Positions 1 to 11,058 of a stretch of DNA of 64,000 nt are shown in pieces. Position 1 is the first letter of the stretch; every line of letters begins with the position of its first letter. The notes beneath the pieces are model-generated. The model was not told the DNA's origin. It searched no databases and saw only the letters and a program-made list of their open reading frames with translations. Made by a program: the position numbers and the translations under genes. Source of the stretch: Amborella trichopoda (taxonomy: Eukaryota; Streptophyta; Magnoliopsida; Amborellales; Amborellaceae); assembly GCF_000471905.2 (NCBI RefSeq), contig NW_006500357.1, forward strand, positions 1,062,658 through 1,126,657. The letters are read 5' to 3'.

Positions 1-340
1 ACTCATCACATATATGCATTTCATCTTCTTTTATGTCCCTCCTTTTCGTGGGAGAGGAAGGGGCTATCTTGCGGTTGCCCCGAATAGTAAGACCGGCAAG
101 TGACTTGCCGGTGGCAGGGTGCATGCAACATGGGGTAACTGGTGCGCCACCAATGCAGGGAACCTTTGCGGATGGTCCACCAATGTTGGAAGGTTGGGAG
201 CGAGGGAGTTTCATGTTCGTCCTCCCCTCCCGGTGAGCACCCGGGAGAGCAACACTAAGTCGACACTCAAAAGGACGGTTGGGAACACGGTTCGTGGAAC
301 CCGTTCTAAGGAACATGGACTCGTGTGGGCGCCCTCCTAG
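1..340 (-). mobile_element. leader (5' internal region) of a family A LTR retrotransposon
   Basis: From about position 45 this stretch aligns, on the same strand, with 60,840-61,130, the leader just inside the LTR at the other end of the window. Shared landmarks are a GGCAAG..ACTTGCC block near 105, a block with ACCAATGCA near 150 and one with GGTCCACCA near 175. It runs antisense to the plus strand. At about 340 it jumps directly into LTR sequence, so the LTR/leader boundary and primer-binding site present at 61,269-61,289 are deleted here. The small reading frames overlapping it are not coding. Confidence 0.7.
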
Positions 341-412
341 ATCACGAAAAAAGCCCCCCAAGTCTTAGACTTGTTCTGACTCGCTCCCTTGACCTCCTCA
401 CTTCCTTCCTGC

Positions 413-433
413 ACCCACACACACACACACACA
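413..433. repeat. (CA)n microsatellite
   Basis: A short run of alternating C and A lies in the LTR remnant, next to the junction with the GA-rich tract. Confidence 0.9.
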
Positions 434-902
434 AAATGTCCAGACAAGTGAGTCAGGGGACCTTGGGCTTATCTCTTAGGTGGACACACATTTGTATGTA
501 CTCAAGGGAGGGGGATGTAGAAAATTAAATAAAACAATAAATAAAAATAGGAAAAGAAGGGCAAAACATGAAAGAGAGAGAGAGAGACGAAGTAGGACGA
601 AAGTAGGGAAATCAGAGAGAGAGGCATGGAATAGAGACAGGGAGAGAATTGGAGCAGTAGAGGTTGAGATATTTTAGTAAAGGGAGATAGGGAGCTGGAA
701 AGACATCTTTGAAGAGGGAGAGGGAGAAGAAAGAGAGAGACCTTCCTCAAGAGGAAGAGGAAGAGTAGGAGAAGAGAGAATGATTTTTAAAGAGAGAGAG
801 AGACGGAGAAGAAGAGAGAATGCTTCTTGAGGAGAAGGAGAGAGAGAAGGATAAGGGAGCATGATTTAGGAAGAAAGGGAGGGAACGAGAAGAAGAGCGA
901 GA

Positions 903-3694
903 TGTTGGAAGACATTTTTCATCATCATGGGTCCCCAATCAATAAAGCCTAACATACAGTGACAATTCCGACTATCTCAAAATGGCCCTAGAACTAGTCA
1001 AGATCTTCATGAGGACTTCTAAGAGTCTCATGTCATGTTTCGCTGCATTCCAACATGTTTAAGGCAGTACAGACAAAGATACAACTTCGGCAGAATCAGC
1101 CTCTGACACCCTGAAACAGACTCTATAACTAGAACTATATTTTCGGTACTTCCAATTGTTGTGGGATCTAACACTGTTGAAAACCCCTAAGGGTCAAATT
1201 TCAGCTTAAACAAACATTCCAATTATAAGCTATAGGCAAAGAGGAAAACAGGAGGAGCCGCACGCTATTCCCGTGCGGCCACCCCGCAACTCAACTCCGT
1301 TCAAGGGTCAATCATGAACAGTGACTTTCGATACTCATATCTCACCCGTCTCAAGTTGGATCATGCTTAAATTTTGTCAGCATGTTCATCTAGTCAAGAT
1401 GAACGTTTTGATATGTGGCACGCCCTACGACGATACTCGAGCGCGAAGAAAACTAGAGAGAAATTGCTGATCCGTGAAGAAAGTTAAAAGAAAATTAGCA
1501 GCGTTGCACCTCTCTTGAGTGGCCAAATCATGCCACTCGCGAACCTGGTCGACACGAAACCAGTTCCATCGCGTGCGTAAGGTCTAGGGCTATCTCTAAA
1601 CCGAACCCCGTACGTGATGAACGGTCGGATTCCGTACACAAAGTCGATGAAGTGACTGCAATTCTGGAGCCGAAATTTCATATTCCTGCCAAAACTCTAA
1701 AGTTACAAAATCTTCATCCGGATACAGAATCGAGCAGCATTTATTGCCACGCGATTGTGTCGGCATGCTATGTGTGATCTAGTGAAGAAATCACATAAAA
1801 ACATCAAGGAACAAGCACACTATCGATCTGAAGTTTTAAGATTCATCCAAATTTTAAGTTGCATGATCGTGCCCTAAAAACATGATCCATGGCTCGAAGT
1901 TGGTATCAAATCGATTGCCATGCCGAGCCCTACAAGGAAACAATCATCTTTCAATCAAACAAGCATAAGAACAATGTCGGATCATCCATGAAAGATTACA
2001 CACGTTCTAGGACAACACAAGAACTATTTTGAAATTCCACAAATTGTTAGGAAGTAGCAAATCAATCATTTTGTACCATATTTTCCTATTTCTTTTAATT
2101 CAATTAAATCTTAATTTTCAGCAATTAGGTTTAATTTTGATCAATCCACCCATGTTTGAGCACAACTCTATATATACCACGTACTATTATTGTACGCAAG
2201 AGGCTTGAACCTTCGCCAAAAGAGAATTTTTACTTAATAAATTCCCTTTCTTTCTTATTGTTGGGTCACATTTGGAGAGAGAGAGAGGATGTAGAGAGAA
2301 ACTTTTGGATGGATGCCCTTAGGCTCAAGGTAAATCTTTCTCTCTTCTCTTCTTTTCTTTCCTTTTCCTCTTCTTTTTTTTCTTCTCTCTCTTCTTCTTC
2401 TTCTTCTTCTTCTTCATTTGAACTCCTATCAGAGGCCATGCATAGCAGTGGAGCTTTCTTCGTGTGCTCGGTGCCTATCGTCGTCCACAAGCACCCTTCA
2501 CAGGCCCGGTGCCTATTGCTGTCCACGAGCTTCCTTCGCGCGCTCGGTGCCTATCGTCGTCCGCGAGCTTTCTTCGTGCCCTCGGTGCCCATCGCCGTCT
2601 GCGAGCTCCCTTCCCGCGCTCAGTGCCTATCGTCGTCCGCGAGCTTCCTCCATGTGCTTGGTGCCTATCGCTGTGCACATGCTTGTCTTGCATCCCATAC
2701 CTATCGTTGCGTGCCTCAGAAAGAATTATCACCGTGCGCTTAGCAAATGGCTTTCGTCGCGCTTCACAAGAGCCTATCGCCTCCTGCCCAAGGGTGTGAT
2801 GTCGTCTTATGTCGCCAGCGATGAAGCCCTACTCCTCCCGTAGTTCACTGTTAACCCTCTAGATGTGAGAAGTACGATCTAGCACCGTCCAAGAACCGTG
2901 ACACTGCTGCTCCACAGTTGTGGGTGGTGATTCTTAGCACCGTCGGGACCTCCTTCCCTCACCATCTCGAGCCTTCTCTTCATTCTCTCCCCTTCTTACT
3001 TGACTGAGGGTCGACTCTATCTAGTGTTGCCATAGCGGTCTGGCTGTCGAGCAGTATTATCGTCGTGCGGGGCTCGAGTACCATGCCCGTCTTGCTGCCT
3101 CACCAGATTAGGACATTCATATCGACCTTAGTTTCAAGCAGTATTGCCGCCGTGACGGTCAGACTTACCGTGACCGTCTTGCTACCACTCCGAGTCAATC
3201 ATTGCACCAGTCAATCTGTCATGCTAGTCTCGTCTCCTCGTCGAGTCCCTTCTTCTTTTCTCCTCTCATTCAAACCCTCTTCTCTTCATCACCCTAACTT
3301 CTCACCTTCTCATCCATATGAAGGTGCATTGCCCTAAGACAAATGTGGTTCCCTCGGCCCACTTGTCTTGCAAATTAACCATATTAGTGTTGTGCAGAAA
3401 AAAAGGAGATTCAAGGTCAACGGAGGCGATTCCGAATCAGCTGAAATAGCTGGGGGGCTTTCCGTCGTGATCTAAGACGGCACCTGAGCGAGTCTCAACC
3501 CGAGTGATTCACGGACCAAGGTGAGGTTGGTCCCCACCTCACATCTAAACTACCCCTTTCACTAGTTGGACACCTGCCCTTGTTCTGTGAACGAGTTCCC
3601 GAGAGAATGATCTGAGGTCCTATGTCTTCTGAGCTCGAGACACGTGTCACCCGATCACCTAGATCTAGGGAGGCGAGGTCGAGGTACTTAACCA
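903..3694 (+). mobile_element. solo LTR of family A
   Basis: The LTR starts TGTTGGAAGACATTTTTC and ends GTACTTAACCA, giving TG...CA termini and a length of 2,792 bp. It is collinear with the complete LTR at 33,527-36,163. The flanks are CGAGA and AGAGA (4 of 5 match), but they sit in GA-rich DNA, so this target-site duplication is weak evidence. No primer-binding site follows the right end and no polypurine tract with coding sequence precedes the left end, which is why I call it solo. GA-rich sequence on both sides shows it landed inside the tract of the minus-oriented LTR. Confidence 0.82.
2453..2718 (+). repeat. 38-bp tandem repeat in the LTR (7 copies)
   Basis: Six 38-bp units run from 2,453 to 2,680, followed by a degenerate seventh. 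Each starts GCTTYCTTCG-like and contains GGTGCCTATCGTCGTCC. Because 38 is not a multiple of three, the array reads through in all three plus frames and produces overlapping spurious reading frames of 111-195 codons. A CT-rich tract with (TTC)n lies just before it at 2,340-2,420. Diverged versions of the block sit at about 35,290-35,460 and, inverted, at 62,060-62,480. Confidence 0.9.
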
Positions 3695-3699
3695 AGAGA

Positions 3700-5010
3700 A
3701 AGAGAGGGATTTTTTAATAGAGGAAGAGGAGGAGAAGAAGACAGAGAAAGAGAAGAATTTTTTTGGGAAAAAGAAGGGTCTTTGAGAGAGAGAGGAGAGG
3801 AGAAAGAAGGATCTTTGAGGGGGAGAGAAAGTGAGGAGAAAGAAGGATCTTTAAGGAGAGAGAAAGTGAGGAGGGCGAGGCAGTGGCTAAGCCATCACTC
3901 GGGGAAGAGAGAAAAGAAGAAAGGACTCTTGAGGAGAGAAAAAGGAGGAGAGCGAGGTAGTGTCTAAGCCGTCGCTCGGGGAAGAGAGAAAAGAAGGGCT
4001 CTTAAGGAGAGAGAAAAGAGGAGGACGAGATAGTGGCTAAGCCACCGCTCAGGGAAGAAGGAAAAGAAGGAAGGAATTTTGTAGAGAGAAAGGAGGAGGG
4101 CAAGACGGTGGCTAAGCCACCGTCTGGGGAAGAGAGAGAAGAAGGAAGCACTTTTGAGGAGAGAAAAAGGAGGAGGATGAGTCAATGGCTACGAGGAAGA
4201 GAGAAGAGAAGGAAGGACTTTTGTAGAGAGATATGAGATAAAGGAGGAAGGCGAGGGAGTGGCTAAGCCGCCGCCCAAGGAAGAGAGAAAAAAAGGATGG
4301 ACTTTTGTAGAGAGAGAAAGGAGGAGGATGAAAAAGTGGCTAAGTCGTCGCTTGGGGAAGAGAGAGAAGAAGGAAGGACTTTTGTAAAGAGAAAGGAGGG
4401 AAAGAAGGAAACAAGTCGGCGACTGAAGTTGCCATTCAGGGAAAAGCCTTCAGGCTGCTACTCAAGGGAATGGGATAAAAGAGCGAGAGAAATACAAAAG
4501 GAGAGGGGACGGGAGGGCAGTTGCAGCCTACCTCTTGGGAAAAAGCTCAGGTCACCACCCTCGAAGGGAGGAAAAATAAGCAGAGGGTGAAAAAATGTGA
4601 CGGTTGCCGAGACTGCCACTTGGGAAAGGTCCCCTGACTACCTCTCAGAGAAGAACAAGGGAGAGAGGGAAAAAAAAGAGAAGAGAGAGGAAGAGAGGGG
4701 AAGAGAGAGAAGAGAGGAGTGAGGTAAAGAGAGAGAAAGTGAGAGAGCAAGAGAAAGAAAGAGAGACAAGTGAGATAAAGAGAGGAGAGAGAGGAAGAGA
4801 GAGAAAGAGAGACAAGTGAGATAAAGAGAGAAGGAAAAAAAAGGAGAAGAGAGGGAAAGATTGAAGTGAGATAAAGAGAGAGAAGGAAAAAGAGGAAGAG
4901 AGAGAAGTGAGATAAAGAGAGAAAGAGAAAAGGAAAGAGAGAGAAAGAGAGAGAAGTGAGATAGAGAGAGAGGAAGAGAGAGGTGGGATAAAGAGAGAGA
5001 AGGAGAGGAG
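3700..5010. repeat. GA-rich tract with a ~75-bp minisatellite
   Basis: The tract is nearly pure purine on the plus strand. From about 3,880 to 4,420 it contains about seven units of roughly 75 bp, each with GTGGCTAAGCC followed by a short GC-rich spacer, GGGGAAGAGAGA and GGACTTTTG. From 4,650 to 5,010 it decays to GAGAGA with interspersed GTGAGATAAAG. The long reading frames rich in Ser/Leu or Arg/Glu on either strand reflect base composition, not genes. Confidence 0.85.
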
Positions 5011-6603
5011 GCAAGCCGGTGGCTTGGCCACCAGCCCAACCTCACACGTGAGAAAGGACGGGATTACCTAGCAGTCTTTATCTCAGAGGTTAGGACTAGG
5101 GGCAATGACAAAAATATTCTCTCTCCTCTCTCTCAAACACAGAGCACAGGGAAACCAGTAAGGAAGCACTTAATAATTTGAATTAAGCGGAACAAAACCA
5201 AGGATCTGAGAGAACCTCTTAGTTATTACATGCTAAATATATATAGGCAACCACTAGAACATGGGTAGATACTCAAAAACTAACCTAATTGCTGAAAAAT
5301 ACAATTACAATGAATTAAAGAAAAGCTAGAAATTAGGAGCAAATGATGGTTTTGCCCCTTGCCCACAACAAGCTGAGTAATTCCTGACCAGTCATTGCCA
5401 TGGCCATGAACTCACGTGGTAGACATGGGCTCTTTTCGGTCACTATTCGCCAAAATAGTATCATACATTTGTAGAGCTCGATGTGGTGGTCATTTTGGTA
5501 TAGGTTTTGAGCCGTAAACTGAGGTTTTAAGTCACTAACTCGAAGTGGCAAGTTTCATGAGAAACTTGCGATCTTAAATCCGACATTGTGCTTGATTCAT
5601 GATTGTTTTCCTCAATTTCTTTATAGTTGATTGTCGGGCAAGTCACCCTATCATTTTGCAATAAGAATGGCCCAATTTGTTGCTCGAATGACTACTTTCT
5701 CAATTCGAGAATTTGGCTGGAGTTGGGATTCTGGTAGCTAGAAATTGCCTCTCCTTTGTCCCTGAAATATAGTAAATCCGTCTATTCATCATGCACGAGG
5801 TTTGGCCTGAATCAGGTTCTTGATCCTGTGGTCATAATGCCTATATTTTCAGGTCGATCGAGTATGCAGGCGTTGTGATATGGCTTTTTGATCAATAGGG
5901 ACTTTCTTCTTCAAATTCCCTGCAACTTTTGCCTTCCCATAGCGATCTTCTCTCTTCGATTTCTCCCGAATCAAGTTACGCTAGAGGGCATGTTGTAGGT
6001 CAAAAGGATCGGTTGATGAGACGAACGTCTTGTCGAAGTTTGGGCTAAGTTTGACCCAGGATGAAGGAGGTATGCCCAAGGGAAATTCAGTCTGAAATTG
6101 AAGAACATAGTTTCCATAAATGGAAGCTGCTTCACAGAGGGTGCACCAGGATCACGTGCGGCCTACTTATTTTTTGTAAGTTGACCGCGGATTGGTCCAG
6201 AAACATCTGATCATGCCAAAACTTAGTACCCAAGGGTTTTCGAACGTTTTGAATCTAATGGAAGTGGTCTGGTGATCATCTGGAGCTCTGGTGATAGGGC
6301 TGTAGTTACGAGGTTTTCTTTTTAGTATTAGAGGCCGAATTATGAAATTTGTTTTGAACTCTGATCCGCTTGAGCTAGGTCAAATTGTGACAAAACTTGG
6401 CGGGCATTCTTAGGAGATCGTTAGCCATGTTTTCAATTCTTTTGGGGTCGTTCTGGGACTGTTGGGAGTTATGCTCTGAATGGGGGCTCATTTGGCTATT
6501 GCTTCGGTGGTCCGCAAGCATTTTGATGCATGCGGTCCCAAGTCAAGTTGCTCTCTCCTTCTGCACATCGGGGATAACAAGTGTCGAAAAATACCCTTCA
6601 ACA

Positions 6604-8496
6604 CAAAGAACCCAATTTGGTGGCTCCTCTAATTTTGGGAGCAACCGTTTTATAATGAGAGAGAAGGTGCATCTGGATAAAGATGGGCCTCAAGATATTT
6701 TCAGCAAACGAAATAGAGAAACATCCTTATCTGATGAGGATTGTAATGATGCCTTTGGCTAGAAGGCAACAGAGTAAGACCCACATTTGGTAATAACAGA
6801 TCGAGAGAGAAAAGAAGGGTAGCAACGGAGATGCAGATCTTAGCTCAAAACCAGGATCATAGATCAACAAGAAAACCTCAAATAAAGGAGGACAAAACTT
6901 GAAGCTTGAAGCTTAGATCAAGCCAAGAAATCCATAGACCTGATCTCGAACACAAACTACAGGGAGCACATTTTAACATATTCAATACTAACATATTTAA
7001 TGGAATTGTCAAATAGATGTCAATACTAAGATTCTAGCTCGTGTCTGAGTTTTGCATAGCCATTTGTTTTAAAAATGTATTGAATCTCAATAGTCATGTC
7101 AGTATTATCGATTAAGTATCAATATCATAACAAATAACATAAGTTAATAATAAACAATGTTTGAGTGTTAATGAACCATTGATAACACTTTAAGTGTTAA
7201 TGAACCATCGTTAAGTGTTAATGAACCATCGTTAATGAACCGTTTAAGTGTTAATGAACCATCATCATTCCAATGTCCATCCCATCACAGATCGAGGAAT
7301 GAGTCTCGGGATTCAAGGTCTATAAAGATTAATAAAAAACAATGTTAAACTGTCAATGAACCAGAAACAAGCATGACAATTTTGTATTTGATAAATGTTT
7401 TGACAAATAAGCTTTTTGAGAAAAAATATGAAACCTCTTCTGAGGAATATTTTCATAAAAATAAAGAACTAAGCAAAACAAAATTAATTTCATTTGAAAT
7501 CACCTTTGAAATCATAGAAAACATTGACAAAAACATTCATCTAAATCAGTTCTAACACAAACTAGTGTAAAAAACATAATATAATGGAACATAACAATTA
7601 GTTATTTACAATTAAATAAATTTTAGTAAATATCTGAATTTATCCTATTAAAATCTAGAACAAGTTTCCCAAAATTCAATATATTAAAACATCGGATCCA
7701 TTATTTTTAAAATATTCATTTCCATTATAAATTAGTGATACTACCATCGGAAAACATATCTAATCCCTTCCTAACCCAACTAATAAGCACCAATTTTTTT
7801 ATTTTTTATTTAAAAATTCAGATTTATGGAAACTTCATGATACTTTTGAAGAAAACTTTAAGCTGAGCAGAAAAAAATAAATAAAGAGAACTAAATCATT
7901 TAAAATAATGTCCTTGGTATTGATCGATGGCCTCTAAATCAAAATCTCCCAATACATTGTTTTCTTAAAAGTCCAAAAATTTTTGGATTTTAAATCTAAC
8001 TTCGATGATGAAAAAAACCAAAACTTTCGAGCCTTGATTTTTTGAAATCTTTGATGTGATCCAATAAAATTTTACGGGGCTTTAATCTCTTGAACGTTCC
8101 AGTCAAGGTTTAAAAGCAAGGTTTGGTGATCGAGATTTCGTCTTTGGATTTCCAATCCAATATGGTGGATCGGCGAACTAGATTCAGAACTTGATATTGA
8201 AAGATTAAAAAAAATAAAAATTAAAAAAATGAGGCCAATTTTGTGCAGTTTTATAATAGGACTGGCCGATTCTGTCAAAGAACCACCTAGAATCGACTGT
8301 GCTGTAGGGGAACCGGTCAATTCTCGACATTCTACAAAACTAGTTCAACATTGATAATTCCCAATCTAGATCAGTATTTTTTAGACTTTTCTTCCAATTG
8401 CTTTGTTTAGATTTGAGAGAGAAATTAACAAAAAGGTAATAACTTTTTTTTTGGGTTAAAAAAAACAAGATTTTTTGAATGGCGCATACTTTGGTT
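6604..8496. other. AT-rich stretch without a recognised gene
   Basis: I see no coding sequence or domain here. A small tandem repeat at about 7,161-7,270 has the core GTGTTAATGAACCATC about four times. Short poly-A and poly-T runs are common from 7,600 to 8,460. The left boundary is the outer end of the minus-oriented family A LTR. The right boundary is where similarity to the copia LTRs begins. Confidence 0.6.
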
Positions 8497-9473
8497 CTAT
8501 TGGGTGTCCCATCCCATGAGGTAGGGATACTAATGGAATTGTTCGAGTATTAGAGGGGCATATCGAAAAAGTAGAAGAGTGTGATTTGCTGATCAAGTTA
8601 CCATCCCACACAAATAGGATCTCACGTATGATTTTGGTATAGGAAGATATTCCTCATACCTCTTTTTAAAATGAGATAGAGATGGACCTCCTTTTTGGGA
8701 GGTTATGGGATATACTTCTAAATATCATTGTTATCCCTTTGAGTCCACACAAATAGAATTCACGTGAGACGCTTTGCTATGGCTCTTGGTTGGTTTAACC
8801 AAAGCCACCTCTCTTGGACAACTTTAGGGCACACCTCTCTTAAGCCACTTTGAGCAAACACTTCTTGGTGTATCATAGATACATGAAGCCTTCTTTTGCA
8901 GAGAAGATGAAGAAGAGAGAAATTTATCAGAAAAGAAGAAGAGAGAGAGTCATCCTTTTCTAAGAGAGAAGAAGAAAAAGAAGAAGAGACTAATCCTTCT
9001 TCTTAGAGAGAAGAAGAAGATGAAAAAGAGTCAATGATCATCTACTTTAGCCATTTCCTTGTAGAAAAAGAAAAGAGAGGGAAGGGAAGAAAAATGAGAG
9101 AAAGATAGAACGTTTTCTTTTAAAGAGAAAAAGCCTCTAAAAAGAAATAAATCTCTGAGAGAGAGAACCTCAGAGAGGGAAATCCTAGATAGATAATTCT
9201 CTGGATGAAATTGGTGATCTCAATAAACTTAGTTTCTTGGAAGATTATTGTAACTTTTAAGTTAATAGTGGATTCGTTTCTTTTTCCTATGAACATGGCC
9301 AAAATAGGTGAACCGCGTAAATCCAATACCAGTAAGATTTATTTATTTATTGCATGTTTTCCAACTTATATGCACACACATCTACTTTGACATATTTTCG
9401 TGTCCTATATATCCTAGCTCCGGATTGCATATTCGCATTCCTGCGAGAGGGCTCTAATTGGGTGAGCCCAACA
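8497..9473 (+). mobile_element. Ty1/copia LTR, 5'-truncated copy 1
   Basis: This is collinear with the complete LTRs at 15,015-16,142 and 18,987-20,177 from ATTGGG..CCCATCCCATGAG to the end GAGCCCAACA. The first part of the LTR is missing. The right end is followed by a degenerate primer-binding site containing GCAGAGC, then a leader. The GA-rich block at 8,900-9,180 is part of the LTR and recurs in the other two copies. Confidence 0.85.
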
Positions 9474-9704
9474 AGTGATAGCAGAGCAAGGTTCCCTAAC
9501 CGTAACCTGACTCCTGAGCATATACTCATGACGGGGAAAAGGTTCAGTGGCTCGCTATTATTTTTGCTCCTTTAATCTTCCTCGACTTGACTTTCCATTA
9601 ATTGGGCTTATGGGATATATTGGGATTCAAACCCACATGCAGAAGCTCTATCAAAATTTTGTGAAAATTTATGTAAAGGATTAACTGATGGTGGATATAG
9701 TAAT

Positions 9705-9944
9705 GATCGGGTGGCAGTTAACAGTATCGTTCGAGCGACAGTTAACAGTAACGATCGGGCGGTAGTTAATAATAACGTTTGGGCAGTAGTTAATAATATC
9801 AATCGGGTGACAGTTAACCGTAATGATCAAGTGGCAGTTAACCATGACGATCGGGCGTTAGTTAACCATAATGATCGGGTGGTAGTTAACGGTAACGGTC
9901 GGGCGGTAGTTAGTAGTAACGATCGGGCGGTAGTTAGCCGTAAC
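9705..9944 (+). repeat. 24-bp minisatellite (10 copies), open frame with 8-residue period
   Basis: There are ten exact-length 24-bp units with consensus GATCGGGCGGTAGTTAACARTAAC. Copies differ by point changes only, with no length variation. The plus frame is open through all ten, reading as an octapeptide of the type D-R-A-V-V-N-x-N, within a reading frame at 9,711-9,959. Half-decayed copies continue to about 10,030. It sits in the leader between the copia LTR and gag. A function as protein is not supported, but the exact period and open frame are striking. Confidence 0.9.
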
Positions 9945-10084
9945 ACAGCCGATAGCTAACCATAACATATGGGTGATAGCTAACCAACGGGGGAGAACTG
10001 TAACATATGGGGATAACCATAATAGATGGTGGATAGACAGTATCTACGGATAGATGGATTCCAGTACTGGGTGCAGAATGATAT

Positions 10085-10878
10085 CACTCAAAGTGAACAA
10101 CTGGATCATCTAAAAGCCAAAAATGGAAGATCTACTATATTGTCGGGACTTGTACATAAACATTAAAGGGGTAGAACACAAGCTTGAAAGCATGAGAGAC
10201 AATGAGTGGAAGAGACTTGACCGAAAGGCTCTCAGAACTATCCGACAATGATTAGAGGAATATGTGTTCCACCATCTATCGATGGAGACATCCTCGAAGT
10301 CATTGTGGGATAAGCTACATGACTTGTATGAGAGGAGGACCATCAGGAATAAGGTGTTCTTGATCTAAAGTTAGTGAACATGAAGTTCAAGGCTGGGGAA
10401 TCCATTGCAGAGCACCTGAATGAGGTGCAAAGTATTATTAACCAACTCGTAACGATGAAGTTATTCTTGAAAGACGAGCTACAAGCTTTGTTCATGCTCG
10501 ATTCACTACCAGATGAGAGACCCTGGTAGTCTTTGTGTGTAACTCAACACTAGATAGGATAATGACCATGAGTCACATCACTACCTGCCTTCTGAATGAG
10601 GAAGTGAGAAGAAAAGCCTCTGATGCATCGAACTCATAAGCCCTTGTCACAAATCGAGGAAGGTCCATAAATGGGGCCAAAACCGATCGAAGATAAGAAA
10701 ATGAACCACATGTTTTTATTTTGGCAAGGAAGCGCACATCAAAAAAGATTGTCGGAAGCTCAAGAATGAGCAGAAAAAAGACAATGCCACGGATGATGGT
10801 AGGAAAACCACTGCAGTGACTACAGATGATGGTGTGGTCAAAATATGTGGTGCAGGGTTCATTAATATTGCATCATGT
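10085..10878 (+). pseudogene. Ty1/copia gag (UBN2-type) with degenerate zinc knuckle
   Basis: Frame-shifted and stop-containing reading frames give a recognisable plant copia Gag. It has a W-K-x-K-M-E-D-L-L start, then LDRKALRTIRQ, SLWDKLHDLYERR, NMKFKAGESIAEHLNEV, INQLVTMK and DELQALFMLDSLPDE. Near 10,690-10,750 a CCHC knuckle reads C-F-Y-F-G-K-E-A-H-I-K-K-D-C, where the second Cys is Phe. At least three stops or shifts interrupt it. The sequence then runs toward the protease but is split at 10,879 by a nested LTR element and resumes at 12,873. Gag would form the virus-like particle of the element; this copy cannot. Confidence 0.88.
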
Positions 10879-11042
10879 TGTTAGGATATGGATACCTCGT
10901 GTTAGTATTGGTTAATATATCATTATAGATACATATCAGTATATCCCTTTATAAGATTAGGAAATAGAGTTCTCTACAGTATTCTGAAATAATCTTCCAT
11001 AGGGGCCTAAGGCCCAAATATACAAAAATACAGTTTCTAACA
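10879..11042 (+). repeat. 5' LTR of the nested element (internally deleted)
   Basis: It is 164 bp, against 298 bp for the 3' LTR. Both ends match the 3' LTR, but about 130 bp between CCCTTTATAAGATTA and GAGTTCTCTACAG are missing. The lost segment includes a GATACATATCAGT duplication kept in the 3' copy. Confidence 0.9.
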
Positions 11043-11058
11043 TGGTATCAAAGCCAAG
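11043..11058 (+). promoter_or_regulatory. primer-binding site (initiator tRNA-Met type)
   Basis: TGGTATCAAAGCCAAG directly abuts the 5' LTR. The usual plant copia site reads TGGTATCAGAGC, so one base differs within the core. It would prime minus-strand cDNA synthesis. Confidence 0.85.

Larger units (their letters stand above)
341..6603 (-). mobile_element. family A LTR (5' LTR, minus), split by a nested solo LTR
   Basis: Read on the minus strand, the LTR opens at 6,603 with TGTTGAAGGGTATTTTTCG. This matches the starts of the LTRs at 903 (+), 33,527 (+) and 48,669 (-). It continues through 5,050 into a long purine-rich tract (5,010 to 3,695, then 902 to about 500) and ends with a short 3' segment at 341-460 that matches 61,470-61,550. 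The tract is interrupted by the plus-oriented LTR at 903-3,694. Subtracting that insert leaves about 3.4 kb. No coding potential was recognised. The element body lies to the left, outside the window. Confidence 0.75.

Noticed and set aside
502..938. Ser/Leu-rich reading frames on the minus strand
   Set aside because: They are translations of a GA/CT tract inside an LTR. The same applies at 3,782-5,045, 46,856-47,285 and 49,519-49,958.
2156..2843. 195-, 141- and 111-codon plus-strand frames
   Set aside because: They overlap in three frames across the 38-bp repeat and lie within an LTR. No domain, and the period explains their openness.
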